Positions 1 to 6,776 of a stretch of 9,114 bases of DNA are shown one piece after another. The position numbers were made by a program, and so were the translations under genes. How positions within the stretch are numbered: position 1 is the stretch's first letter; each line of letters begins with the position of its first letter. Origin of the DNA: an uncultured Mucilaginibacter sp. (GTDB lineage: Bacteria > Bacteroidota > Bacteroidia > Sphingobacteriales > Sphingobacteriaceae); assembly GCA_903885865.1 (NCBI GenBank), contig CAISKH010000579.1:1-9114 (forward strand), read 5' to 3'. A model generated the notes under the pieces. It was not told the origin of the DNA and did no database searches. It saw only the letters and a list, made by a program, of their open reading frames with translations.

Positions 1-135
1 GAAGGCAAGTTATTTACCGATAAACTTAGCCCGTTACGCAGGCGCCTGCTCGAGAAAAAGCTGAATGATATTTCAAGAGGTATAGTAGATGTAGAGTATA
101 AAATGAAGTTCCCGGCTGTTAAGAAAAAGCGGTAA
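1..135 (+). CDS. 3' end of an unidentified gene (C-terminal 44 residues)
   Basis: Reading frame 1 is open from the first base to a TAA at 133-135 and gives 44 residues, beginning EGKLFTDKLSPLRRRLLEKK and ending in the basic tail FPAVKKKR. The piece is strongly basic (many Lys and Arg) and looks like an amphipathic helix followed by a short strand and a charged tail. There is no signal sequence, membrane segment or recognisable motif in what is visible. I do not recognise the family and assign no function. The gene converges on the next gene, with only 6 bases between the two stop codons, and no terminator hairpin is visible there. That the frame is coding rests on its uninterrupted, compositionally normal translation and on how neatly it ends before the neighbouring gene. 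Confidence 0.6.
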   Translation, partial: EGKLFTDKLSPLRRRLLEKKLNDISRGIVDVEYKMKFPAVKKKR

Positions 136-141
136 TTATTA

Positions 142-765
142 TTAATTCGAATTAGCCTTATCGCCGGCGGCAATATCCCTTATCAGGCTGCCCCATGCAA
201 ATGGATTAAACAGCGGGTTGGTGATAGAATGCGAATTTACAATGCTGTTATGCATATCCTGCACGCTAAAACTTTCGGCGCCACTATGTGGCAATGACGC
301 TTCAAGAGCGCGAATAGATGCCGAACTTAAATTCTTCCGGGCTATTTCCAGGTCATCATCGGCTATTTTCATCGATAAAAAATCTTTCCTGAACTCATCT
401 GTAGTGGCCCATGGGAACACCCTGAATGCAGGAAGGTTAATTATTTGTGGTTTTAACTTTATTTGCATCACCAAACTTTTGGCGGCTACATTGGCGGGGA
501 TAATTACAGTTACCGGGTTATAGCCCACACTGCTAAAACGTATGGTATCCAGCTCATGTGCCACAAACGAAAAATAACCCTCGTAATTGGCAATGTAAAC
601 TTGTTTATGCAGGGTAACATTGGTAATGTTTACATAGGGCACAATTACTTTGGCGCTATCCGCATTTAAGGTAACGCCGGTAAATTGCACCAACGGCTTT
701 TCGCTGTTTTGGGCGAATGCCGTTATGGCAGTAAACAAAAATAATAGGGCAACCAGGTATTTCAT
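142..765 (-). CDS. Exported carboxypeptidase-regulatory-like domain protein
   Basis: A 207-residue protein. An upstream in-frame TTG at 786 would add seven residues, but the ATG at 765 gives a textbook signal peptide (MKYLVALLFLFTAITAFAQ, probable cleavage after AFA), so I chose 765. Residues about 25-105 look like a carboxypeptidase regulatory-like beta-sandwich: a V-NADS-V-VPYVNI strand pair, then a YEGYFSF turn-strand and IRFSSVGYNPVTV. This order resembles the domain found at the N-terminus of many Bacteroidota outer-membrane and periplasmic proteins. Residues about 110-207 are a mostly helical, charged tail that I cannot assign. There is no peptidase catalytic motif, no TonB-box or barrel, and no sorting domain, so a periplasmic or lipid-face accessory protein is likely. 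The start of the mature protein has no lipobox Cys. Function unknown; the family assignment is moderately sure. Confidence 0.75.
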   Translation of the reverse strand: MKYLVALLFLFTAITAFAQNSEKPLVQFTGVTLNADSAKVIVPYVNITNVTLHKQVYIANYEGYFSFVAHELDTIRFSSVGYNPVTVIIPANVAAKSLVMQIKLKPQIINLPAFRVFPWATTDEFRKDFLSMKIADDDLEIARKNLSSASIRALEASLPHSGAESFSVQDMHNSIVNSHSITNPLFNPFAWGSLIRDIAAGDKANSN

Positions 766-803
766 TGTGCTGTTAAGCAGTTTCAATAATTAGTATGAAC
801 GGA

Positions 804-831
804 TAAAAATAACTTTTAGTTTTTAAAACAA
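804..831 (-). promoter_or_regulatory. Weak candidate promoter for the 142-765 gene
   Basis: On the - strand, TTG (829-831) lies 17 bases upstream of TATTTTTA (804-811). The latter is one base off the Bacteroidota -7 consensus TAnnTTTG. It is about 38 bases upstream of the ATG at 765. The region is AT-rich, so a chance match is quite possible. Confidence 0.25.
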
Positions 832-880
832 CTATAGTATCGCTGCAATGCTTTGCGCATTTAACAATACTTAACATTAT

Positions 881-1159
881 TTATCGCAGGTTTTCCGGTA
901 GCACAGCATCCGGATCATCTATATCTGTTAAATTTAGGGCCTCTATGGCAGTAATTTCGGGTACGGCTTTTAGTATGGCCTGTTCAATGCCCGCTTTCAG
1001 CGTCATAATGCTCATAGGGCATGAACCACACGAACCCAGTAACTTTATCCTTACCACATTTTCGGGGGTGATCTCTTCTACCAACACATTCCCGCCATCC
1101 GTCTCCAAATATGGGCGAATCGTATCCAACGCTGCTTCCACCCGGTCTAATAAACTCAT
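881..1159 (-). CDS. NifU C-terminal-domain (Nfu-type) Fe-S cluster carrier
   Basis: A 92-residue protein starting at the ATG at 1159 (MSLLDRVEAALDTIRPYLET). An upstream TTG at 1168 is less likely. It is essentially one NifU C-terminal domain: an N-terminal helix, a conserved DGGN-V-V strand pair around residues 21-30, then LLGSCGSCPMS with the CxxC pair Cys44/Cys47, and a closing helix (TLKAGIEQAILKAVPEI). Two such subunits normally bind one [4Fe-4S] cluster through the CxxC pairs and pass it to target apoproteins in the cytosol. The stand-alone length matches the family's minimal form, without the A-type domain of E. coli NfuA. The gene lies 25 bp downstream of the Mrp ATPase on the same strand, an arrangement that supports a joint role in Fe-S assembly. 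The short acidic C-terminal tail is not diagnostic. Confidence 0.92.
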   Translation of the reverse strand: MSLLDRVEAALDTIRPYLETDGGNVLVEEITPENVVRIKLLGSCGSCPMSIMTLKAGIEQAILKAVPEITAIEALNLTDIDDPDAVLPENLR

Positions 1160-1176
1160 TTTTACCAATTTATAAG

Positions 1177-1184
1177 CAAAGTTA
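1177..1184 (-). promoter_or_regulatory. Possible -7 box upstream of the NifU-like gene
   Basis: TAACTTTG is an exact match to TAnnTTTG, sits in the 25-base gap after the mrp stop codon and lies 17 bases before the ATG at 1159. No clear TTG is seen at the -33 position. It may give the nfu gene its own short transcript in addition to read-through from mrp. Confidence 0.3.
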
Positions 1185-2273
1185 TTAATTATTTATAATA
1201 TTCTTTTCTAAAACCGCCGCATTATTAATGGATATCTGCTGCGCTACCCTGTTAGCCATTTCGGTAAACGCAGTTACCATCAACCCATGTTCTTCTGTGA
1301 GGACAATAGGCATACCCGAATCGCCCGAATCGCTTATACTTTTAATGAGCGGTATTTCGCCCAAAAAGGGTACCTCTAACTGCTCTGCCAGCTTCTTGCC
1401 GCCGCCCTGCCCAAATATATAATACTTGTTTTCGGGTAATTCCGCGGGGGTAAAGTACGACATGTTTTCTACTATCCCCAGCAGCGGCACATTGATGGAA
1501 TCCATTAAAAACATACCTATGCCTTTTCTCGCATCAGCAAGGGCTACTTTTTGGGGGGTGGTTACAATAACGGCCCCTGTAACGGGGAAACTTTGCGTAA
1601 CAGTAATATGTATATCGCCTGTTCCCGGCGGCAGGTCTACCACAAGATAATCCAGTTCGCCCCAGTCGGCATCGTTAAATAATTGTTTTACAGCTGTTGA
1701 TATCATTGGCCCGCGCCATGGCACGGGTTGATTAGGATCGGTAAAAAAGCCAATAGATAATACCTTTATGCCATATTTAAATATAGGCTCTATGCGCGTC
1801 TTGCCATCAACCTGTGTTGATTTTGGGCGCACACCCTCCAGGCCAAACATAATAGGAATTGATGGGCCGTATATATCGGCGTCTATCAATCCCACTTTCG
1901 CGCCGCTTTTGGCCAGGCCCAATGCCAGGTTTACCGCCACGGTTGATTTACCAACTCCGCCTTTGCCTGATGCCACGGCGATAATATTTTTAACATCCGG
2001 CACACCTGTGTTTTTTTGTGACGTAACCCGCGACGTCATATTTACGGTTACCTCAATTTCTTTGCTGATGAAGTAACCTATAGCATTGCGGCAGGCATTT
2101 TCTATCAGTGCTTTAAGCGGGCAGGCCGGGGTAGTGAGGATAACAGAAAAACTAAGCTTATTACCATCAATGTGAATATCCTGTATCATATTAAGCGTAA
2201 CCAGGTCCTTTTTCAGATCTGGCTCTTCTACGTTGCTCAGGGCTTGTAATACTTGTTCTTTTGTTATCATCAT
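1185..2273 (-). CDS. Mrp/ApbC-family P-loop ATPase, Fe-S cluster carrier
   Basis: A 362-residue protein from the ATG at 2273; an ATG at 2270 is equally possible and a TTG at 2276 less so. Residues about 1-85 form a MIP18/DUF59 domain (VEEPDLKKDLVTLNMI, then TTPACPLKALIENACR). From about residue 96 comes the Mrp ATPase: the deviant P-loop IIAVASGKGGVGKST with its signature lysine, the switch region DADIYGPSIP, a Walker B-like LDYLVVDLPPGTGD, and VTTPQKVALADARKG. This family binds Fe-S clusters and transfers them in an ATP-dependent way in the cytosol. Oddly, the CPxC motif that normally follows ENMSYF is absent (ENMSYFTPAELPENKYYIFG). The only cysteines are the two in the N-terminal domain. 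The NifU-like gene follows at 25 bp, probably in the same operon. The gene is often named mrp or apbC. Family assignment is very secure; the biochemical details are inferred. Confidence 0.95.
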   Translation of the reverse strand: MMITKEQVLQALSNVEEPDLKKDLVTLNMIQDIHIDGNKLSFSVILTTPACPLKALIENACRNAIGYFISKEIEVTVNMTSRVTSQKNTGVPDVKNIIAVASGKGGVGKSTVAVNLALGLAKSGAKVGLIDADIYGPSIPIMFGLEGVRPKSTQVDGKTRIEPIFKYGIKVLSIGFFTDPNQPVPWRGPMISTAVKQLFNDADWGELDYLVVDLPPGTGDIHITVTQSFPVTGAVIVTTPQKVALADARKGIGMFLMDSINVPLLGIVENMSYFTPAELPENKYYIFGQGGGKKLAEQLEVPFLGEIPLIKSISDSGDSGMPIVLTEEHGLMVTAFTEMANRVAQQISINNAAVLEKNIINN

Positions 2274-2289
2274 CAATACATTAAGTTAA

Positions 2290-2297
2290 CAAAATTA
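2290..2297 (-). promoter_or_regulatory. Candidate -7 box of the mrp-nfu operon
   Basis: TAATTTTG matches TAnnTTTG exactly on the - strand and ends 16 bases before the ATG at 2273. No good TTG is seen 17-21 bases further upstream. The implied leader is only about ten bases, as for several other genes here. Confidence 0.4.
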
Positions 2298-2463
2298 CTA
2301 AAACAGGCCGAAGTAGTGTCATCATAATGATAAAATGCAGGTTGGGGTATATGTTTTTAATCTTAAAAAAAATTTAATTAATATGAAACATTAAAAATAT
2401 GAACTTCGTATAAACCAGTCTGAGCAGTTAGCAATAGGGCGATAAGCCTTTTTTTAATGCTGA

Positions 2464-2492
2464 TTGTTAATGTTCGACTAATTTTATATTTT
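2464..2492 (+). promoter_or_regulatory. Candidate promoter of the NHL/Ig-like gene
   Basis: TTG (2464-2466), an 18-base spacer, then TATATTTT (2485-2492), one base off TAnnTTTG. It ends 11 bases before the ATG at 2504. The 227-base gap between the divergent mrp and this gene holds nothing else I can support. Confidence 0.35.
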
Positions 2493-2503
2493 AGTATTAT
2501 GTT

Positions 2504-4645
2504 ATGAAAAAGTTTAAACAAGCAGCGTTTCTTTATGTGTACGGCGATAGCCGCAGGCTGTTATTGGTTGTATCAATGTTTTTAATAATCAGCCCGGCTT
2601 TTGCCCAGGCGCCAAATATCAGCTACATAACGCCGCAGGTTTATACAGCGAACGCTACTATTTCAACTTTAGCTCCAACCAATACCGGCGGGGCAGTCCC
2701 TGCTACTACTTACGGGCAGGTAAGCACTTATGCCAAAGGAGGGTTTAATACCGTTACCGGTGTTGCAACCGATGCTGCTGGGAATTTATATATAGACGAT
2801 TGGAGCAACAACCTGATAAAAAAAGAAACTCCTGCAGGTGTAGTATCCATATTTGCAGGCAGTAGCCAGGGTGCTGCCAACGGCAAAGGCACTGCGGCAA
2901 GTTTTTTTGAACCTGATGGTATAGTGGTTGATGCAACAGGTAATGTGTACGTAGGCGACCAGGGGAATAATCTGATCCGGAAAATTACACCGGAGGGCAT
3001 AGTAACAACGTTTGCCGGAAGTGGCGCCGCAGCAGCGAATAATGGTACAGGTAAAACTGCAAGTTTTAACACCCCCAGGGGATTGGTAATAGACGCGGCA
3101 GGTAATATATATGTGGCCGACCAGGCAAATAACATGATCCGGAAGATAACACCAGCAGGCGTAGTTACAACTGTTGCAGGCGATATTACCCCTGGTTTTG
3201 CAGATGGCAAAGGAGCCTCAGCAACTTTTAATGCGCCTACCGGTTTAGCGATAGATGCCGCCGGTAATTTATATGTGGCAGACGCCAGAAATAACGCTAT
3301 CCGGAAAATAACTCCCGCAGGTGTGGTAAGCACCTACGCAAGAGGCTTTAATTTCCCCCGTGAAATAAAATTTGACGGTACTGGAAACGGTTATGTAACA
3401 GACGAAAACAACAACGCAATAAAAAGAATATCGCCAACAGGAATAGTAACAACTATTGCCGGGAGCGGACAACAAGGCTCTGCCGATGGCATTGGCGCTT
3501 CGGCTACTTTAAACGGGCCGATAGGGTTGGCGCTGGATGGCAAAGGAAGCCTTTATGTGGGCGAAAATACCAATAACAGGGTACGAAAAGTAACCATATC
3601 AGGTTACACCATTGATAAAGCCTTGCCCGAAGGGTTAACCTTCGATGCTGCAACCGGAAAAATAACCGGAATACCAAGAGCAACATCGCCTTCAATAAAT
3701 TATACTATCACTGCTTATAACGGCGGAGGCAGCAGCAGCGCTATAGTGAATATAGCGGTTACCGCTCCGGCTTTTGCCGCTGTACCATCGGTTATTAATA
3801 TGCCGGCCCCTGGCAATACTCCAATTGGCGCCAGCAATATTTTAATTACTTCGGCCACCAGCAATAATAGGGAGACCCCTATTGTATACGCCAGCAGCAA
3901 TCCGGGCGTTGCATATGTGGGTACCGACGGACTAATACATGTAGTTGCCCCAGGCATAACTAATATTACTGCCTCGCAAGATGCGAGCGCTCATTACAGC
4001 GCTGCAACGCCGGTTACACAAACTTATACTATTCAGGAAAGCCAGGAGATCAATATTGCAGCAATTGGCACAAAAAGCATGTGCCAGGGCGATTTTTCAG
4101 TAAAGGCTACAAGTTCCAATCCTACACTTCCTCTTGTTTACTCAAGCAGTAATGCAGCTGTAGCCACAATTTCAGCATCGGGAGTAATTCATATTACAGG
4201 TGCCGGTACCACTACCATATTGATAAAGCAGCCCGGAAATAATTCATTTATGGATGCCGACCCTCAGGCTCGAATATTAAAGGTTACTTCACCTGCTTCG
4301 TCTTCTACCGCTTTAGCAGTAAGCATAAAATCCTCTGCCAGGGGAAGTGTTTACAGCGGTACACCTGTTACATTTACCGCTACGCCAAGCTTCGGCGGGG
4401 ATAATGCCACCTATCAATGGCAGGTTAATGGTATAAATGCAGGCAGCAATAACCCGGTATTCAGCAGCAGTAATTTCGCTAACGGCGATATGGTTACCTG
4501 TACTTTTACCAATCATTCGTTATCCTGCAGCGCGCCGGCAACCTCAAACCCCGTTATCGTTAGTGTGATTACACCATCTAACGCTACCCCCTCGCCTGCT
4601 GTCACCGCATTGGCTAATAATAAGGATATGGGAGCGGGCCAATAA
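2504..4645 (+). CDS. Secreted NHL beta-propeller / Ig-like repeat protein, truncated C-terminus
   Basis: A 713-residue protein. Residues 1-34 are a signal peptide (hydrophobic LLLVVSMFLIIS, then PAFAQ). Residues about 37-70 (PNISYITPQVYT...NTGGAVPATTYG) look like the first half of a putative Ig (He_PIG-type) domain. Residues about 71-366 are six NHL-like units with the pattern GNLYVAD-NN-IRKITPAGVVTT-AGS, enough to close a six-bladed propeller. The fifth unit is shorter. Residues about 368-420 (YTIDKALPEGLTFDAATGKI) look like the second half of the Ig domain. Then follow two Ig-like modules (about 443-510 and 515-594) and a PKD-like one (about 604-689). The protein stops abruptly at ANNKDMGAGQ with no type IX sorting domain, although an out-of-frame sorting-domain remnant follows the stop. 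It is paralogous to the next gene. It probably had a surface or secreted role in binding or adhesion; as it stands it may stay in the periplasm. No enzyme motif is seen. Confidence 0.9.
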   Translation: MKKFKQAAFLYVYGDSRRLLLVVSMFLIISPAFAQAPNISYITPQVYTANATISTLAPTNTGGAVPATTYGQVSTYAKGGFNTVTGVATDAAGNLYIDDWSNNLIKKETPAGVVSIFAGSSQGAANGKGTAASFFEPDGIVVDATGNVYVGDQGNNLIRKITPEGIVTTFAGSGAAAANNGTGKTASFNTPRGLVIDAAGNIYVADQANNMIRKITPAGVVTTVAGDITPGFADGKGASATFNAPTGLAIDAAGNLYVADARNNAIRKITPAGVVSTYARGFNFPREIKFDGTGNGYVTDENNNAIKRISPTGIVTTIAGSGQQGSADGIGASATLNGPIGLALDGKGSLYVGENTNNRVRKVTISGYTIDKALPEGLTFDAATGKITGIPRATSPSINYTITAYNGGGSSSAIVNIAVTAPAFAAVPSVINMPAPGNTPIGASNILITSATSNNRETPIVYASSNPGVAYVGTDGLIHVVAPGITNITASQDASAHYSAATPVTQTYTIQESQEINIAAIGTKSMCQGDFSVKATSSNPTLPLVYSSSNAAVATISASGVIHITGAGTTTILIKQPGNNSFMDADPQARILKVTSPASSSTALAVSIKSSARGSVYSGTPVTFTATPSFGGDNATYQWQVNGINAGSNNPVFSSSNFANGDMVTCTFTNHSLSCSAPATSNPVIVSVITPSNATPSPAVTALANNKDMGAGQ
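3851..4621 (+). repeat. Copy 1 of a duplicated Ig-like coding block
   Basis: This part of the first surface-protein gene is homologous to 5027-6049 in the second. Residues 450-594 match residues 62-206 of the neighbour (shared runs such as TDGLIHV and HITGAGTTTI). Residues 619-706 match 315-402 (GTPVTFTATP, NAGSNNPVFSS, ANGD-VTCTFTN). One Ig-like module present in the neighbour is missing between the two blocks here. Confidence 0.85.
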
Positions 4646-4647
4646 CC

Positions 4648-4731
4648 GTTACTCTCTACTCTAATTGTTTGGTAACAATTTATACCCGCTATGACTCGAA
4701 TATATTTAAGTCAAGCGGGTATATTAATTCT
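4648..4731 (+). pseudogene. Out-of-frame remnant of a type IX sorting domain
   Basis: Right after the stop codon, these 84 bases align without gaps to 6344-6427, the sorting-domain part of the next gene, with about 64 identities by my count. In the matching frame they read TVTLYSNCLVTIYTRYDSNIFKSSGY, against ALTAYPNCLVTIYTRYGSEIFRSRGY in the intact copy. The frame is displaced by -1 relative to the upstream gene, continues open to a TGA at 4789-4791, and lacks the PNTFTPNGDGINDVW start of the domain. It is best read as a decaying 3' end left by a deletion plus a small indel. Read-through by frameshifting would give an incomplete domain. Confidence 0.8.
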
Positions 4732-4755
4732 ATAAAACTCGATGTCAATTATTAT

Positions 4756-4787
4756 GACTGTCATTATTATGGCAGTCAGTCTTTTTT
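4756..4787 (+). terminator. Rho-independent terminator after the NHL/Ig-like gene
   Basis: GACTGTCAT (4756-4764) pairs with ATGGCAGTC (4769-4777), nine pairs including one G-U, across a TATT loop. A run of six T follows at 4782-4787. It lies 110 bases past the stop codon and separates the two paralogous genes into independent transcripts. Confidence 0.75.
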
Positions 4788-4819
4788 ATGACAACCGGCC
4801 CCTATTCGCCTAATTTTTT

Positions 4820-4827
4820 TATTTTTG
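4820..4827 (+). promoter_or_regulatory. Candidate -7 box of the Ig-like sorting-domain gene
   Basis: TATTTTTG is an exact TAnnTTTG match, ends 16 bases before the ATG at 4844 and lies just downstream of the preceding terminator. No TTG is visible at the -33 spacing. Confidence 0.45.
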
Positions 4828-4843
4828 GTAGCTCAGTTACCTC

Positions 4844-6538
4844 ATGATAAAATTTAAACAAACAATGGTTTTTCATAGGTCTGGTAATAGCTACTTGCTG
4901 TTATTGTTTGTTTTAATGTTTATAGCACTTAGCAGGGCCTTTGCGCAGGCGCCAACTATTATCCAATCAGTTATTACATTCCCGCCGCCGGTTACTTCAA
5001 TGATTGGCGCTGACGGTATTTTAAATACCGGGGCCACCAGCAATAATAACGAAACGCCGATTGTATATTTCAGCAGCAACCCCAGCGTTGCTTATATTGG
5101 CACAGATGGATTAATACATGTAATTGCCCCCGGTATCACTACAATTACCGCCTCGCAAGCCGCTACTGCCCATTATAGCGCTGCAACACAGACACAAACC
5201 TATACTATTAAAGAAACCCAAACCATTAGTTTCGCTGCGATTATCGCTAAAAGTGTTTGCCAGGCAGATTTTTCGGTTGGGGCTACAAGCTCAAATACCG
5301 CTCTTCCCCTTATTTATTCAAGCAATGATACAACGGTGGCCACCATTTCAGCTTCGGGAATAATTCATATTACAGGTGCCGGCACTACCACCATATCGGT
5401 AAATCAACCGGGGAACAATTTATTTATCGATGCTCCTGCTCAAACACAAATATTAACAGTTGTTGCGCCGGTGCCGCCTTTATTTGCTATAACCACTAAC
5501 GCTTCTACTGTTTGCACCGGTGCGCCGGTTACATTTACAGTAACATTAAATAATATACTCAGTATAGTCAATCCCACCTACCAATGGCAGGTTAACGGGA
5601 AAAACGTTGGTACAAATAGTACGTACACCGCCCCCGTAGCCAGTACTGATGCCATTAAATGTATAGTAACCAACAATGATGTATGCCCATCAAGCGCAAG
5701 CGTAAGTGTGACTAATACGGTCACCATACCCTTCACTGCTTTAACTGTGAGCATACAACCCTCTCCTGTCGGGCCTGTTTGTGGAGGTACGCCAGTTACG
5801 TTTACCGCTACGCCAAACCCCGGCGGGGTAAGCACCACCTATCAATGGAAAGTAAACGGTGTAAATGCCGGCAGCAATAACCCTGTATTCAGCAGCACTA
5901 ATTTCGCTAACGGCGATGTAGTTACCTGTACCTTTACAAATAATTCAATACCCTGCAGCGTACCGGCAATATCGAACCCGGTTACTGTTGGCATAATTGC
6001 GCCATCTAACCCGGCTCCATCGGTTACAATAAGCGCATCTGCTAATAATGTGTATGCAGGCAGTTCCATAACCTTTACCGCTACCCCGGCAAACGCGGGT
6101 AACAACCCGATTTACCAATGGCAGGTAAATGGGGCAAATGCGGGCACTAACAGTTCTGTATTCACCACCGCTGCATTAGCTAACGGAAATGTAATTACGT
6201 GCACCATACAAACAGGCGGGTGCAACGCACCTGTTACCAGCGCGCCAATAACTGCAACTATTTTGCCGCCGGTTGTAGTGATTCCGCCCAATACGTTTAC
6301 GCCAAACGGCGATGGCATCAATGATGTTTGGAGTATACCGGCGCTTACTGCCTACCCTAATTGTTTGGTAACTATTTATACCCGTTACGGCTCTGAGATA
6401 TTTCGGTCAAGAGGATATAATAGCCCCTGGGATGGTTTATATAAAGGGGGCAAACTGCCCGTAGGAGCCTATTATTATGTAATCGACCTGGGCAATAACA
6501 AGCAGCCGGTTAGTGGTTATGTGGCAATTATCCGGTAA
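4844..6538 (+). CDS. Secreted Ig-like repeat protein with type IX (type B) sorting domain
   Basis: A 564-residue protein. Residues 1-34 are a signal peptide closely resembling that of the upstream paralogue (hydrophobic core, then SRAFAQAP). Then come Ig-like modules: about 43-122 and 127-206 (SSNPSVAYIGTDGLIHV and ATISASGIIHITGAGTTTI, like bacterial Ig-2 domains), and three PKD/Ig-like units at about 214-295, 298-384 and 392-474, each with a YQW-VNG-N-G core and a later Cys in a VTCT or IKCIV strand. Residues about 481-564 are a gliding-motility-associated C-terminal domain: PPNTFTPNGDGINDVW, VTIYTRYGSEIF, SPWDG-YKGGKLPVGAYYYVIDL and a final VAIIR. In Bacteroidota this domain directs export through the type IX system and surface attachment. 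It probably acts as a surface structural or adhesive protein; ligand unknown. No catalytic motif is seen. Confidence 0.93.
   Translation: MIKFKQTMVFHRSGNSYLLLLFVLMFIALSRAFAQAPTIIQSVITFPPPVTSMIGADGILNTGATSNNNETPIVYFSSNPSVAYIGTDGLIHVIAPGITTITASQAATAHYSAATQTQTYTIKETQTISFAAIIAKSVCQADFSVGATSSNTALPLIYSSNDTTVATISASGIIHITGAGTTTISVNQPGNNLFIDAPAQTQILTVVAPVPPLFAITTNASTVCTGAPVTFTVTLNNILSIVNPTYQWQVNGKNVGTNSTYTAPVASTDAIKCIVTNNDVCPSSASVSVTNTVTIPFTALTVSIQPSPVGPVCGGTPVTFTATPNPGGVSTTYQWKVNGVNAGSNNPVFSSTNFANGDVVTCTFTNNSIPCSVPAISNPVTVGIIAPSNPAPSVTISASANNVYAGSSITFTATPANAGNNPIYQWQVNGANAGTNSSVFTTAALANGNVITCTIQTGGCNAPVTSAPITATILPPVVVIPPNTFTPNGDGINDVWSIPALTAYPNCLVTIYTRYGSEIFRSRGYNSPWDGLYKGGKLPVGAYYYVIDLGNNKQPVSGYVAIIR
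5027..6049 (+). repeat. Copy 2 of the duplicated Ig-like coding block
   Basis: This is the counterpart of 3851-4621 in the upstream gene, with an extra Ig-like module (about 5480-5730) between the two shared parts. Similarity at DNA level is patchy. It is very high around 5866-5940 (the NAGSNNPVFSS to VTCTFT segment) and much lower elsewhere. Confidence 0.85.
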
Positions 6539-6566
6539 ATTTTTAGGATAAAATCTGCCTAAAAAT
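6539..6566. other. AT-rich hairpin directly after the sorting-domain gene
   Basis: ATTTTTAGG (6539-6547) is perfectly complementary to CCTAAAAAT (6558-6566), with a ten-base loop, starting at the base after the stop codon. No T-run follows, so it is not a standard terminator. It may protect the mRNA 3' end. TTTTAGG recurs at 6585 and 6623. Confidence 0.4.
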
Positions 6567-6763
6567 ATCATTATTTCGCATAAATTTTAGGTAATTACCC
6601 AGTTTAGTGCAAATAAGTGTCGTTTTAGGAAATAGCAGGGAGCAAACAGCGTATTTTAACCACAATTGGTCTTAAAACTGTTGATTATGGGTTATTTGTG
6701 AAAAAAATATGTTAAAATTAGTTAAAAAAGACCAAAACGTGCCTTTTTTAAATATATAGCATA

Positions 6764-6771
6764 TATATTTG
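6764..6771 (+). promoter_or_regulatory. Candidate -7 box in the gap before recO
   Basis: TATATTTG is an exact TAnnTTTG match in a gene-free stretch. No TTG is seen at the right distance upstream. It would start transcription near 6777, with the next terminator at 6840-6871. The surrounding ATATAT run makes a chance match plausible. Confidence 0.35.
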
Positions 6772-6776
6772 TATCT

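Noticed and set aside
143..154. Perfect 12-bp palindrome TAATTCGAATTA at the convergent gene ends
   Set aside because: It has no loop, so it cannot form a useful hairpin as a terminator, and it is short enough to arise by chance in AT-rich DNA.
2399..2412. Stretch resembling one arm of a loxP site (AACTTCGTATA)
   Set aside because: Only a single arm with mismatches at its end; no inverted partner at the right spacing. Probably chance.
2416..2425. CAGTCTGAGC, identical to the first ten bases of the left REP-like arm at 8121
   Set aside because: The match ends after ten bases and there is no inverted partner; too short to call a REP unit.
2436..2455. AGGGC-gataa-GCCT followed by seven T, terminator-like
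   Set aside because: The stem has only four pairs with a bulge, and no + strand gene ends upstream of it.
2728..3333. Long open frames antisense to the NHL repeat region
   Set aside because: Shadow frames created by the repeated, biased codon pattern of the NHL units; low-complexity translation with no independent start or domain.
4645..4791. Programmed -1 frameshift restoring the sorting domain
   Set aside because: No slippery heptamer is seen before the stop, and the shifted product would still lack the first part and end of the domain.
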